NCBI GenBank assembly: GCA_024683645.1
Contig: JAIKYA010000135.1
Location: forward strand, 1-42,983
Length of the DNA: 42,983 nucleotides
DNA from: Lachnospiraceae bacterium
GTDB lineage: Bacteria; Bacillota; Clostridia; Lachnospirales; Lachnospiraceae
Direction: 5' to 3'
Below, one piece after another: positions 17,259-27,695 of this stretch. The notes under the pieces were generated by a model. It had not been told where the DNA came from and ran no database searches. It worked only from the letters and a program-made list of their open reading frames with translations. Every line of letters starts with the position of its first letter. Positions within the stretch are counted from its first letter, which is position 1. The translations under genes and the position numbers were made by a program.

Positions 17259-18525
17259 CACTGTTCTTCTCCGGCCTTTCAGCCTGTCTGTCAGAGCGCG
17301 GCCGCTCAGTCTGCTGTTTCTCTCCCTGGGGCTTATCTCCCTGCGGCCTGTCGCCCTGCTTTTTGTCGCCGCGTCTGTTCTTCTTCCAGTTGCCCTTCTT
17401 TTTGTTTTCTTTATTATCACCGTTATCCCGCTTTTCCCCGCCTTCACGGTTCTCACGGTTGTCACGGTTTTCTCTGTTATCTCTGTTCTCGCGGTTTTCT
17501 CTGTTATCGCGCCTTTCCTTATTCTCCCTGCCTTCCCGGTTGTTTCTGTTCTCCCGGTTATCCTTCTTTTCGCGGTTTTCCCGCATATCCTTCTTTTCGC
17601 CCCTCTGTCTTGCAGGCTTTTCCTCAGCCTCCGGCTCATCCACCGCCTCGAGCTTCTTCAGCTCCTTAAGCTCTTCTTCGCTTAAGTCGTCATTATCCTT
17701 TTTCCCCTTGCGGCGCTTGATGAACTTCAGCTCGTCTACATGATACTCTTCTATCTCTCTGGAATCGTCCTCTTCCACTATGACCTTTACACGCTGCCTC
17801 AGCACATCCACGCTGGCCACCTTGCCTTCGATGCCGAGCGGTGTGGTCACGGTATCGCCGTTGCCAGGCAGATTCCTGTTAAGGTATGCATAGGTATCCG
17901 CCTCGTACTGCAGACAGCACATAAGCCTTCCGCACATACCCGAGATCTTGCCGGGATTCAGGGACAGGTTCTGCTCCTTTGCCATCTTGATGGATACGGG
18001 TATGAAATCCGTCATATATGCATGGCAACACAGCTCGCGGCCGCAGGTACCTATGCCGCCTATCATCCTGGTAGCATCGCGTACACCTATCTGCCTCAGC
18101 TCTATTCTTGTGTGGAAAAGAGAAGCCAGATCCTTTACCAGCTCCCTGAAATCGACCCTTCCGTCGGCCGTGAAATAGAAGATGATCTTGCTCCTGTCAA
18201 AGGTATACTCCACTTCTATGAGCTTCATCTCCAGGCCGTGCTCTTTTATCTTCTGCTTGCAGATCCGCACCGCTTCCTTTTCTTTTTCGCGGTTCTCCTC
18301 ATTCTGCCTGTCATCACGTTCGGTTGCTATCCGCAGTACAGGCTTCAGGGGTGCTTTTACTTTTTCATCCTCTATGTCCCTGATACGGTCTACAGCCGTT
18401 CCGTACTCCATTCCCTTTGCGGTATCAACTATCACATGCATACCGCGCTCTATGTCCAGTCCCGCAGGATCAAAGAAATAAACCTTTCCTCCGGTATTGA
18501 ACCTGATGCCTACTATTGTTTTCAT
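17251..18525 (-). CDS. ricT: PSP1-domain protein RicT (YaaT) with long disordered tail
   Basis: Subunit of the RicA-RicF-RicT (Y-complex) family that in Bacillus promotes RNase Y-dependent mRNA maturation. The PSP1 core (about 1-265) holds two cysteine groups, Cys161/166/167 (CGRELCC) and Cys198/203/204 (CGRLMCC), which fit the Fe-S ligands reported for the complex. Bacillus RicT is about 275 aa; this one is 424 aa. The extra 150 residues begin KRRKGKK, pass through an acidic stretch, and become an Asn/Arg/Glu/Asp-rich repeat (units such as RENRDN from about residue 315) ending in PQGDKPQGE-type repeats. That tail looks disordered and could bind RNA. AAGGAG precedes the ATG; the holB stop is 4 nt upstream. 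Confidence 0.93.
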   Translation of the reverse strand: MKTIVGIRFNTGGKVYFFDPAGLDIERGMHVIVDTAKGMEYGTAVDRIRDIEDEKVKAPLKPVLRIATERDDRQNEENREKEKEAVRICKQKIKEHGLEMKLIEVEYTFDRSKIIFYFTADGRVDFRELVKDLASLFHTRIELRQIGVRDATRMIGGIGTCGRELCCHAYMTDFIPVSIKMAKEQNLSLNPGKISGMCGRLMCCLQYEADTYAYLNRNLPGNGDTVTTPLGIEGKVASVDVLRQRVKVIVEEDDSREIEEYHVDELKFIKRRKGKKDNDDLSEEELKELKKLEAVDEPEAEEKPARQRGEKKDMRENREKKDNRENRNNREGRENKERRDNRENRENRDNRENRDNRENREGGEKRDNGDNKENKKKGNWKKNRRGDKKQGDRPQGDKPQGEKQQTERPRSDRQAERPEKNSDG

Positions 18526-18529
18526 ATCC

Positions 18530-19537
18530 TCAATGCTCCTTGATGGTAAGCAGCAGCAGTTCCATGGTAAGCTCGTAGGATACCTGGCTCTTCAGACGGC
18601 TCTTTGCTGTCTCAAGTGCCTGCATTATCTCCTCTATGCCTTCATAGTCGCTGTACTGCGCTACCTTCTGTATACTCTGTATTTCATCCCTGAATATCAG
18701 GTGGTTTAAGTCATGGGTCGCCTTAAACAGCAGTATATCCCTGTACCAGACCGCCATTATATCCAGATAATCGTTTATGTCGAAGCCGAACTCCCTGATA
18801 GCCTTGAGTGTATCAAGGATATCCACGGTATCCATCTCCCTTATGTTCTTTAAAAGGGAAAGGGCGCTGACCCTTATCTTGTCAAAGTCCTCGCTCGATG
18901 CCAGGGCTTTTGCACGTCCCACATTGCCCCTTGCAAAAGCTATGCAGATCTCTGCCCTGCTCTCGGGCACGTGGAGATTATCCATCAGGTATCTGCGCAT
19001 CTCATCATCCCTTACCGGCTTCATGGTAAGAGTCACGCAACGGCTGACGATGGTTGGAAGCAGACTCTCCGTGGAACTCGTAAGTATCAAAAACACCACA
19101 TAGGCAGGCGGCTCCTCGATAGTCTTTAAGAGAGCATTCTGTGCCTGCGGCGTCATCTTCTCCGCTTCCTCTATCACATAGATCTTATACTTTGAACTGT
19201 AAGGCTTTATCTGCACGGTCTCGATGATACCGTTCCTTACATCATCCACGCCTATGGTATTGGGCTTCTCATGCTGAACATAGATGATGTCGGGGTGATT
19301 GCCGCTCATCGCCTGTGAACATGAATGACAGCTGCCGCAGGGTTCGGCAAAGCCTTTCTCATCCACGAGCGGGGATTCGCACTGCAGAGCCTGTGCAAAT
19401 ACCTTTGCCACAAATTCCTTGCCGCTCCTCACCTCTCCGTACAGGATATAGGCATGCGACACCTTGCCCGCAGCGATGGATGCCTGCAGCTGGTCTTTTA
19501 TCTGCTGTTGTCCTATTATATCCGCAAATCCTGCCAT
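18530..19537 (-). CDS. holB: DNA polymerase III delta' subunit
   Basis: Clamp-loader subunit of the replicative polymerase, AAA+ fold, 335 aa. The P-loop is GEVRSGKE (34-41), altered from GxxxxGKT/S, as expected for the non-hydrolysing delta' stator. A four-cysteine zinc module is present (Cys53, 67, 70, 73), followed by NALLKTIEEPP and the SRC motif (near 165) conserved in clamp loaders. AAAGGAG precedes the ATG. In Bacillus holB lies between yaaR and ricT; the same order holds here with short spacings, which strengthens the call. Confidence 0.95.
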   Translation of the reverse strand: MAGFADIIGQQQIKDQLQASIAAGKVSHAYILYGEVRSGKEFVAKVFAQALQCESPLVDEKGFAEPCGSCHSCSQAMSGNHPDIIYVQHEKPNTIGVDDVRNGIIETVQIKPYSSKYKIYVIEEAEKMTPQAQNALLKTIEEPPAYVVFLILTSSTESLLPTIVSRCVTLTMKPVRDDEMRRYLMDNLHVPESRAEICIAFARGNVGRAKALASSEDFDKIRVSALSLLKNIREMDTVDILDTLKAIREFGFDINDYLDIMAVWYRDILLFKATHDLNHLIFRDEIQSIQKVAQYSDYEGIEEIMQALETAKSRLKSQVSYELTMELLLLTIKEH

Positions 19538-19549
19538 GCCGGCTCCTTT

Positions 19550-19993
19550 CTAAGTGAACAGATCCAGGAGCAGTCCCCTGATCTCACCTATCTTTGACAG
19601 TATCTCCATATGGTCCTTTTCTTCCTTGACAAGTTCCTGTGCCAGCGCATCCAGGTTTTCGTCCACAAGCCTTACTATGCCGTATACTCTGTGGCGCCCG
19701 CGTTTATCCAGAAAATTCTCCCTGGAGAATTCATGCGAGCGGTTTACTATCTCGTTCATGAATTCCTTTATGAGACTGCGGTACTTCTTCATATCGCGTA
19801 TGTCTTTTTTCTTGCCCAGCTTCTCGCCCTGCGCGGTGATCTCACTCATGAGCGTGGTGAGTTTCTCCTGCAGTTCCCCTTCCTGTATATGGGAGGCCAG
19901 CATGAACTTGAAACTGCCGTCTCCTTCAGGTACCGCCTTAGTCTCCTGTACCTGCATCGGCTGGGTCAGCTGGTTTATCTTAAGTGTGTCCAT
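19550..19993 (-). CDS. yaaR: YaaR family protein (DUF327)
   Basis: Small helical protein of unknown function, 147 aa from the ATG at 19993. A TTG six codons upstream would overlap the guanylate kinase gene, and a purine-rich GGTGAGG before the ATG favours the shorter start. The C-terminal two thirds ([16 protein letters not shown] onward, with YRSLIKEFM and [17 protein letters not shown]) match the YaaR family, including its RxRxY-type segment. No signal peptide or membrane helix is present. It sits between the kinase gene and holB as in Bacillus. YaaQ (DarA), which precedes yaaR there, is missing. Confidence 0.85.
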   Translation of the reverse strand: MDTLKINQLTQPMQVQETKAVPEGDGSFKFMLASHIQEGELQEKLTTLMSEITAQGEKLGKKKDIRDMKKYRSLIKEFMNEIVNRSHEFSRENFLDKRGRHRVYGIVRLVDENLDALAQELVKEEKDHMEILSKIGEIRGLLLDLFT

Positions 19994-19997
19994 AGCC

Positions 19998-20573
19998 TCA
20001 CCCCCGGGCAATGCGTTCCTTTATCTTCTCAAGACACGTGCTTAAGTCGTCATTCTCATAAACGACAGCAATGCCGGCCTCACGGATCTTCTCCGCGGAA
20101 AAATCCGCCTCATCCGCAAGAAAACGCCTGCACATCTCGGCATATCTGGGCTCCTTCTGAGCGCGTTCGCGTTCAAGTGCACGTTCAAGCCTTACCCCGT
20201 CATCAACCGTGATATAAAGGGGGATCACATTCTCCTCGCCATAATACACCTTGATTTTATTATACACTTCAAGCGTACCAATAATCAAGCAGTCTTTTTT
20301 ATGCTCCCTGCCGTCGTCTGCGGTAAAATAATACCAGTCTCCGTGCACGGTATGATACACTCTCGACTCTATCACACGTCCCTCGGCCTTCAGCTTTTCC
20401 ATGCCTTCCACATCGGTAAAGTGATATTCCCTTCCGTCCTCTTCCCCTTCTCTTATGGGCCGCGTCGTGTATATCACATAAGGCTCCAGTGAAAGGTTCT
20501 CATCCTTAAGCAGTTCCCTGTATATGCTGTCCTTACCGGAAGCGCTTTTCCCCATCAGACAAAACAGTCTCAT
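19998..20573 (-). CDS. Guanylate kinase-like protein
   Basis: P-loop nucleoside monophosphate kinase fold, 191 aa, close to the usual Gmk length. Walker A is GKSASGKDS (8-16). [17 protein letters not shown] corresponds to the GMP-binding segment of Gmk (TTRxxRxGExxGxxYxF), and VHGDWYYFT to the VHGNYYG region. The expected reaction is GMP + ATP to GDP + ADP. The sequence is divergent and may be a second, specialised paralogue alongside a housekeeping Gmk elsewhere. In the corresponding Bacillus cluster this slot holds tmk. The start overlaps the yaaO stop (ATGA), so the two are coupled. Confidence 0.85.
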   Translation of the reverse strand: MRLFCLMGKSASGKDSIYRELLKDENLSLEPYVIYTTRPIREGEEDGREYHFTDVEGMEKLKAEGRVIESRVYHTVHGDWYYFTADDGREHKKDCLIIGTLEVYNKIKVYYGEENVIPLYITVDDGVRLERALERERAQKEPRYAEMCRRFLADEADFSAEKIREAGIAVVYENDDLSTCLEKIKERIARG

Positions 20574-21934
20574 AACACTCTTATCCTCATATCCTTATCG
20601 ATCCCCCGCAGCTTTACACCATGCGCGGCGAGGCTTTCAACACAGGCTCTCACTTCATCCGTTATCACTTCACCCGGCACCGTCACCGGCCTTCCCGGCG
20701 GATAAGCCACTACCATTCCCGCACTTATCCCGCCCACGGCCTCACCGGGCAGAAGCCTTCTGAAGCCTCGTCCGAAAGCCTCCGACGGCTTTCTGTCGAT
20801 AAGCGGGTGCGGCGGTGCACCGTCATAAGTATCGGCTTCAAAGCCCGCTTCCTTATCCATTTCATGAAGCGCCCTGACCAGCCGCTCATAATCCTCTTTT
20901 TCATCGGCCATGCTTAAGATGAGCAGCATATACGAAGGCAGTGCCATCTCAGTCTCTATATCATATCTCTCTCTTAATATGTCGGCTGCAAGACAGCCTC
21001 CGGCATGTCCCTTCATCAGTATCGTGAGCTTATACGGATCTGCGCCTTCCATGCTCTTGATCACAAAATGCTCCAGATCCCTGCAGGCCTCCTCTATGCC
21101 GCGCCGCAGCTTCTGCCAGTCAAGCATCTCCTCCGTGCCGGTCTTCTCCGCCAGCTCTATGCTCTCCTCTATGCCCGCCATCAGCGGATATGAAGGAGAC
21201 GAGCTCTGGAATATGTCCAGATAGGCCGATACAGTATCCGCGTCCGCCGCTTCACGAAGTCCCAGCAGCGCCGTCTGCGTAGGTGCATACATGGTCTTGT
21301 GTACGCTCACTGTCTCGTAATCGGCACCCAGCCTCAGCGCATTCTGCGGAAATATGCCGCCCATACCGAAATGCGCCCCGTGCGCCGCATCCACTATCAG
21401 CTTCATCCCGGCGGAATGCGCGTATTCGGCAATGACCTTCACATCAAGTACCACGCCTTCATAGGTGGGTGAGGTTATGAAGATGGCATCTGCCGGGCCG
21501 CAGCTCTTTATCTCATCAATGCTTATGCCGCTCAGTATTCCGCAGCTGTCATGTTCTCCGTACAGGTAGAGTGGCGTGATGTCCTGAAGCATTACCGCGT
21601 GGTAGGCGCTCATGTGCGACTCACGCTGCATTATCAGCCTGCCGCCCCGCTTAACCGAGGAACAGACCGAAGCCAGTACACCGGCAGTGGAACCGTTCAC
21701 CAGATAGAAGGCCTTCTCCGCTCCCAGATAATCCGCCGCCTTCTGCTGCAGCTCCGCAAGTATCCCCTCCGGATCATGCAGGTCGTCAAAGTCCTCTATC
21801 TCCGTAATGTCCCTTTTATAGAACCCGGTAAAAAAGGGGTCGTCGCCCCTGTATCTTCTTTTATGTCCGGGCATGTGAAAAGCCAGTCTGCCGCTCTCCC
21901 CATACTCCGCCAGTTTTTCCGACAGCTTACCCAT
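20570..21934 (-). CDS. Orn/Lys/Arg decarboxylase family, YaaO-like
   Basis: Fold-type I PLP enzyme, 454 aa, with the N-terminal signature FHMPGHK (19-25), STPTYEG-like SPTYEG (155-160), DAAHGAH (182-188) and the PLP lysine Lys213 in SVHKTMYAPTQ. It lacks the wing domain of the large inducible decarboxylases, like YaaO/SpeA-type enzymes of Firmicutes, and probably decarboxylates arginine or lysine for polyamine synthesis. Substrate choice cannot be read here. It heads the yaaO-(kinase)-yaaR-holB-ricT series and starts 6 nt after the NlpC/P60 gene stop, so transcription may begin further upstream. Confidence 0.9.
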   Translation of the reverse strand: MGKLSEKLAEYGESGRLAFHMPGHKRRYRGDDPFFTGFYKRDITEIEDFDDLHDPEGILAELQQKAADYLGAEKAFYLVNGSTAGVLASVCSSVKRGGRLIMQRESHMSAYHAVMLQDITPLYLYGEHDSCGILSGISIDEIKSCGPADAIFITSPTYEGVVLDVKVIAEYAHSAGMKLIVDAAHGAHFGMGGIFPQNALRLGADYETVSVHKTMYAPTQTALLGLREAADADTVSAYLDIFQSSSPSYPLMAGIEESIELAEKTGTEEMLDWQKLRRGIEEACRDLEHFVIKSMEGADPYKLTILMKGHAGGCLAADILRERYDIETEMALPSYMLLILSMADEKEDYERLVRALHEMDKEAGFEADTYDGAPPHPLIDRKPSEAFGRGFRRLLPGEAVGGISAGMVVAYPPGRPVTVPGEVITDEVRACVESLAAHGVKLRGIDKDMRIRVL

Positions 21935-21940
21935 GATCTC

Positions 21941-23185
21941 CTATATGATACGGCGTATGGTTATAGGCGTCCTGTAATTCATATAGGAAACCTTTATACC
22001 CGTCTTCTGAGTGGATGCATGAACTATCATGCCCCCGCCTATGTATAGTCCGACATGACCGGGATAGCATACCACATCGCCCGGTTCGGCATTTGATGCA
22101 CTTACTTCTTTACCCGCCCCCCTCAGTGAATACGAAGTTCTGGGCACGCTGTAGCCGAAATCCTTATATATGCTGAAAACAAAGCCCGAACAGTCGCAGC
22201 CGTTCGTAAGCGAGGTTCCTCCCGGTACATAAGGATTGCCTATGAACTTGCAGCCGTAAGCCGCTATATTTTTGCCCAGCTGGCTGCCTTTGGAGTTATA
22301 TATCACCGATACATCAAAAGTATTGTTTCCGTTGGAAACCCTGTTTGTCTCAGGAGCATCACCCAGTGACTCCTGGGCCTGCTGTCTCTTTCTCGCTTCC
22401 TCCTCGGCCTTCTTCCTTGCCTCTTCAGCCTTGCGTTTCTTCTCCTCTTCCTCAAGCCGCTTTATCTCTTTATTCTGCTGTGCTATCAGCCTTGCATACT
22501 CGCCGGCCTTGGCTTTGGCTTTGTTTATGCGGCTCCTGTAGTCCGCAGCCACGCTCTTCAGCTCTTCTATCACTCCCTCCATATAAGCCTGTTCCTGCTC
22601 ATACTCGGCGGTAAGTGCCAGCAGCTCCAGCCGCTCTTCCTCCAGCTGCGTTCGCAGTTCATCCACTTCTTTTACGGTATCCTGATAGCTTGCGAGCATG
22701 TTCCTGTCATACTCATACAGTTCTTCGATATAATCCGCCTTTGTCAGCATATCCGCAAAGCCTTTGGATTCCATGAGCAGTGCCAGGTAGGTCTTATCTC
22801 CCTGTTCGTACATATAACGGATCCGGACTTTCATCGCCTCATACTGGTTCCGCTCCGTCTCCACGGCCTCGTCATACCTCAGCTCCGCCTCATATATCTC
22901 GGCTTCCTTATTCTCCGTCTGTATCCTTAATGCTTCCACGCTGCCGAGCACCTCTGCCAGGGCATCGTCCATCTCATCGATCTCATCCTCGATACCGGCT
23001 TTTTCCTCCGCCAGCTCCTCCAGAGTCGCATTTACCTCATCCAGCTGATCCTGGGTTTCATCTCTTTTTTTCTTTGCATCATCTATCGCAGGGTCAGCAT
23101 AAACAGCGAAAGCCGGCATCAGCACCATGCACAGCATCAGCCCCGTTATCACACGCGCTATCCTTCTTCTCATTCCCTTAAACAT
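21941..23185 (-). CDS. PcsB-like coiled-coil NlpC/P60 peptidoglycan hydrolase
   Basis: Secreted cell-wall endopeptidase, 414 aa. It has a signal peptide (basic MFKGMRRRIARV, hydrophobic core, likely cleavage after VYA), then a long coiled coil (about 30-265, repeated Glu/Lys/Ala heptads ending in a KKRKAEEARKKAEEEA stretch), a short linker and a C-terminal NlpC/P60 domain. The catalytic residues are Cys332 in CDCSGFV, His377 in GHVGLYIG and His389 in VHAST. The arrangement resembles PcsB/CwlO-type hydrolases activated by FtsEX. I choose the ATG at 23185, with GAGGA 6 nt upstream; an ATG two codons earlier overlaps the preceding stop. The gene follows the unknown membrane protein gene almost without a gap. 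Confidence 0.92.
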   Translation of the reverse strand: MFKGMRRRIARVITGLMLCMVLMPAFAVYADPAIDDAKKKRDETQDQLDEVNATLEELAEEKAGIEDEIDEMDDALAEVLGSVEALRIQTENKEAEIYEAELRYDEAVETERNQYEAMKVRIRYMYEQGDKTYLALLMESKGFADMLTKADYIEELYEYDRNMLASYQDTVKEVDELRTQLEEERLELLALTAEYEQEQAYMEGVIEELKSVAADYRSRINKAKAKAGEYARLIAQQNKEIKRLEEEEKKRKAEEARKKAEEEARKRQQAQESLGDAPETNRVSNGNNTFDVSVIYNSKGSQLGKNIAAYGCKFIGNPYVPGGTSLTNGCDCSGFVFSIYKDFGYSVPRTSYSLRGAGKEVSASNAEPGDVVCYPGHVGLYIGGGMIVHASTQKTGIKVSYMNYRTPITIRRII

Positions 23186-23187
23186 AC

Positions 23188-25725
23188 TCATTCCTCACGT
23201 ACAGCATACGCCAGCAGCTTCAGGCCTTCCGTTTCGGCCTGTTTCTCCAGATCTTTTCTGTTTACCTTATACACTTCACCGTTTTCCGGATCCATGACCA
23301 CTACTGCTATCTCATTATAACCTATGAGCAGCATAGCTCCGTCCGCGGTTTCCATGAATACCGGTTTTTCATTCCCTATAAAATATACCGCTACATCAAG
23401 TATACAGCCGGATATGTCTATCGGTTCACATCTGTCTATCATTCCCGAAAGGATATCCGCGGGTGCAGTACCTTCACTGAGCCTGTAGCGGCTCGAATCC
23501 TGCACTCCCTCAAACTTCAGTATCTCGTCAAGACAGGCTGCCAGCTTCCCTTTCTTCTCGGCAGAGCCGGCTGCATTTCCCTTTATCGCCATTATCTGGT
23601 TCTTGACGGGCAGGGTCATCTTATGGTAGATCATCTGACTCTTTGAATTCCTGATCGTCCCGCCTTCCGCCACAGCCGCATCCACGGCATCATAGGCATC
23701 TTCGAACACTTTATAAAGATGTCCGTAACGGTACAGGATATAATAATCCCTCTTTAAATTTTCCTCGGGCTGTGCCCTTCTCTCACCCTCGAACAGTACC
23801 TGTCTGGGTTCCATTATCTTCAGGCTCTCGGTCTTTACTTCACTCTTAAGTGCTATCTGAACCATCGTCTCGTACTTCTCGGTGATGACTGTCTCGACGA
23901 TGTTTCGTCCGGAAGCATTGGTCATATTGTTCAGTATCTGGTCATCCGCTACATCGGTGTAGCCGCCCGCGCCGTCTTTTCTCACGCGCGTGAGCCTCAT
24001 CATCCCTGCCTCAAAAACGGCCTCCGTAACATATATCCCCTCGTTTTCATACTGTTTCTGCACGGTATTCTGGCTGTTCACGATACAGATCCGGTACATC
24101 GGAAAGACAGTATGTCCCACATTATCCTTTGACACATCCGCAGCTCTTGCCACACCGTATATCGCATCATCTCCGAAGAAGCCAAGAGGCATAAGCAACT
24201 CGCCCGCTTCTGCCGTCACTGTCTTCTTTGCACCGGTCTGCATATCCATAAGTGTCAGTTTGTCAGAGTGATAGAGATCGGACGACTCGCTCCATATCGC
24301 CATCCTTGAGGAATCGGATGCCGCAAAGCCTTTCAGTTTCAGACCTTCCGCTATCATATGGATGTTGTTGTCCTTTATCTCCAGCAACCTGTCTTTGAGG
24401 ATCATATAGGTACTGTTTCTGGTATCTACAAAACACAGTCTTGAAACCTCGTAATCCAGGAGTTCAAAGCAGCCGTCATAGCTTATGAACTGTTTTTCCT
24501 CCACGGCGTTTAGGGATGCGTCATAGTAATAGACCGCCAGTCCCATACGTCCTTCATTGAGTCCGCAGTTCATGTAGCCGTATACGACAAAGGTCACATT
24601 GCCCAGCTCATCTATGCGGATGATCTTTATCTGATGCTTGTCGGAGGTCTCGCGCCTGTCCTTTATATCCTTGTGGTAAAAACCGAAGACGTCCGAAAGC
24701 CTGTTGTTCATCACATCGTAGACAAAAAGATGTCTCGCATTTACAAAAGCAAAGCGGCTTCCGTCATTGCTCTCTTTTTTATTGATATCCGTCTTCCCGA
24801 TACCCAGTATTATCTTGCTGTTTATGACCGGTGACTTGGAGGTTTCGAATACCTGCTCCATCTTCCTGTTGTAATCCAGCAGATGCATCCTCTCTGCGCC
24901 GACCCTGATGCGGAAATATTCGTTTACTTCATAATACACCGGTTCTTCTCCCGTGGAAACCATATAATCGAGGATTATCTCAGCCAGTTCCTCATCGATC
25001 TCCTTTATCGAGGCTTTGACTCCCGTCACTTTCTCAGGATTCAGCTCGCCCCAGCTTATCTGCGACAGGCTCGAATGTATATCAACATTTGCAAAACTTG
25101 AATTGTCGCCCTGCGCGTTGCTTTCAAGATATACCGGAAGCTTCAGGGCCGCTTCATCCGTAAAGGTCGCATTGCTGAAGGAATAGACGAAATCCAGCAT
25201 GGCTTCGGCATCACAGGCATCGTTCCTGATCACATGCGTAAAATAATAAAGCTCGGCACCGTTATCCAATGTCAGGTTTATCCTAAGACCGTACTCCACC
25301 CCGCTCTTTATCAGGTCTTTGAGTACTATATCTCCGGTGATCGCTTCCCCTGCCATTACATAATTATACAGCTTCGTATCCTCGATCAGGCGGCCTTCCC
25401 CCAGTGATCTCAGCTGGTAGGATATGCTGTCTATGGCATTGCCGTAAGTATCTATGCGAAACTGTATGTTCCTCTCGCTGCCTATGGGCGTCAGATGATC
25501 TCTCATCCTCGGCAGATCCATATCACATACAAAGCCCTGCATCTGGTTGTAATCCATACCGTCCATCGTAAGCGTGATCAGCGGATACATGGGATCTGCC
25601 ATCTCCATTGTCATATCGGTATTGCCGCGGTTTAGGAGTTTTCCCATCAAAAGAAGAGACAGCAAAAATACTGCCACACAATAAACAACCATTATGATCG
25701 ATTTGCTTATCTTCTTTCCGTTCAT
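23188..25725 (-). CDS. Unrecognised membrane-anchored extracytoplasmic protein
   Basis: About 845 aa from the ATG at 25725. The frame continues upstream to 25794, but those codons lie in the palindrome at 25742-25837, and the lysine-rich MNGKKISKS directly before a hydrophobic helix (about residues 10-30) is a better N-terminus. Neither start has a clear ribosome binding site. The single helix suggests a large domain outside the membrane. Residues about 310-560 contain repeated short beta-type phrases (FAFVNARHLFVYDV, RMAIWSESSDLY, KLTLMDMQTG) that recall a beta-propeller, but this is weak. No enzyme motif was recognised. The stop is 2 nt from the start of the NlpC/P60 gene, so it may anchor, sense for or regulate that hydrolase (inference). 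Confidence 0.75.
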   Translation of the reverse strand: MNGKKISKSIIMVVYCVAVFLLSLLLMGKLLNRGNTDMTMEMADPMYPLITLTMDGMDYNQMQGFVCDMDLPRMRDHLTPIGSERNIQFRIDTYGNAIDSISYQLRSLGEGRLIEDTKLYNYVMAGEAITGDIVLKDLIKSGVEYGLRINLTLDNGAELYYFTHVIRNDACDAEAMLDFVYSFSNATFTDEAALKLPVYLESNAQGDNSSFANVDIHSSLSQISWGELNPEKVTGVKASIKEIDEELAEIILDYMVSTGEEPVYYEVNEYFRIRVGAERMHLLDYNRKMEQVFETSKSPVINSKIILGIGKTDINKKESNDGSRFAFVNARHLFVYDVMNNRLSDVFGFYHKDIKDRRETSDKHQIKIIRIDELGNVTFVVYGYMNCGLNEGRMGLAVYYYDASLNAVEEKQFISYDGCFELLDYEVSRLCFVDTRNSTYMILKDRLLEIKDNNIHMIAEGLKLKGFAASDSSRMAIWSESSDLYHSDKLTLMDMQTGAKKTVTAEAGELLMPLGFFGDDAIYGVARAADVSKDNVGHTVFPMYRICIVNSQNTVQKQYENEGIYVTEAVFEAGMMRLTRVRKDGAGGYTDVADDQILNNMTNASGRNIVETVITEKYETMVQIALKSEVKTESLKIMEPRQVLFEGERRAQPEENLKRDYYILYRYGHLYKVFEDAYDAVDAAVAEGGTIRNSKSQMIYHKMTLPVKNQIMAIKGNAAGSAEKKGKLAACLDEILKFEGVQDSSRYRLSEGTAPADILSGMIDRCEPIDISGCILDVAVYFIGNEKPVFMETADGAMLLIGYNEIAVVVMDPENGEVYKVNRKDLEKQAETEGLKLLAYAVREE

Positions 25726-25741
25726 TTTATTACAGAAACTT

Positions 25742-25837
25742 TGGAAAACCATGGGAAAACCATGGGGACGGACCTGGTGGTCCTTTAGGACCACCAGGTC
25801 CGTCCCCGTGGTTTTCTTCCGTCCCCGTGGTTTTCCC
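25742..25837. repeat. Long near-perfect palindrome between atpC and the membrane protein gene
   Basis: Two 29-bp arms (25755-25783 and 25788-25816) differ at one position, which would pair as G-U, and enclose a 4-nt loop TTTA. The core is GGGGACGGACC...GGTCCGTCCCC. Each outer arm is partly duplicated: GGAAAACCATG at 25743 and 25754 on the left, and CCGTCCCCGTGGTTTTC at 25800 and 25819 on the right. On the minus strand no T-run follows, so it is not a standard terminator. It could be a repetitive palindromic element or an mRNA-stability/attenuation structure ending the atp transcript. Confidence 0.9.
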
Positions 25838-25856
25838 TGCGGTTATCCGCATATAT

Positions 25857-26255
25857 TTATTTTAATGTGTTGATCCTGGCGATCGATCGTTTCAGCGCCG
25901 TCTCGGCTCTGTCCATATCCACGTCGTCTCCCCTGGCTGCTATACGTTCTCTCGCACGTTCGCCCGCGGATTCCGCACGCTCCACATCGATCTCCTCCGG
26001 CCACTCTATGAGTTCGGCAAGGATAGTGACCCTGTCGGAAAGCACTTCCGCAAAGCCTGCATGTAATGCGGCTTTCCTCACACCCTCCGACTCTGTGATC
26101 ACCAGCACTCCGGGCTGTACTATCACAGTGGTAGGCACATGTTTTTTATATATACCGATCTCACCCTCTGTGGTATTGAACTCCACCATCTCCACTTCAC
26201 CGTCGTAAAACACGCGGTCAGGGGTGATCACTTTTAATCTGAATGTTTCCGCCAT
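25857..26255 (-). CDS. atpC: ATP synthase epsilon subunit
   Basis: Central-stalk subunit of F1, 132 aa. The N-terminal beta-sandwich has FRLKVITPDRVFYDGEVEMVEF and TTEGEIGIYKKHVP, and the C-terminal helical hairpin spans about 90-132. It couples rotation to catalysis and can inhibit ATP hydrolysis. It is the last gene of the atp operon, 27 nt after atpD. GAGGG lies upstream of the ATG. Confidence 0.96.
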   Translation of the reverse strand: MAETFRLKVITPDRVFYDGEVEMVEFNTTEGEIGIYKKHVPTTVIVQPGVLVITESEGVRKAALHAGFAEVLSDRVTILAELIEWPEEIDVERAESAGERARERIAARGDDVDMDRAETALKRSIARINTLK

Positions 26256-26282
26256 TTGTTATCGGCCCTCGCGGTTTTTTGT

Positions 26283-27695
<1,413 letters not shown>

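Noticed and set aside
17259-17639. N-terminal extension of trmN6 and overlapping plus-strand frames at 17235-17743
   Set aside because: The repetitive 3' end of ricT keeps several frames free of stops. The product is Arg/Lys/Thr-rich without domain character, and the trmN6 family starts at 17258.
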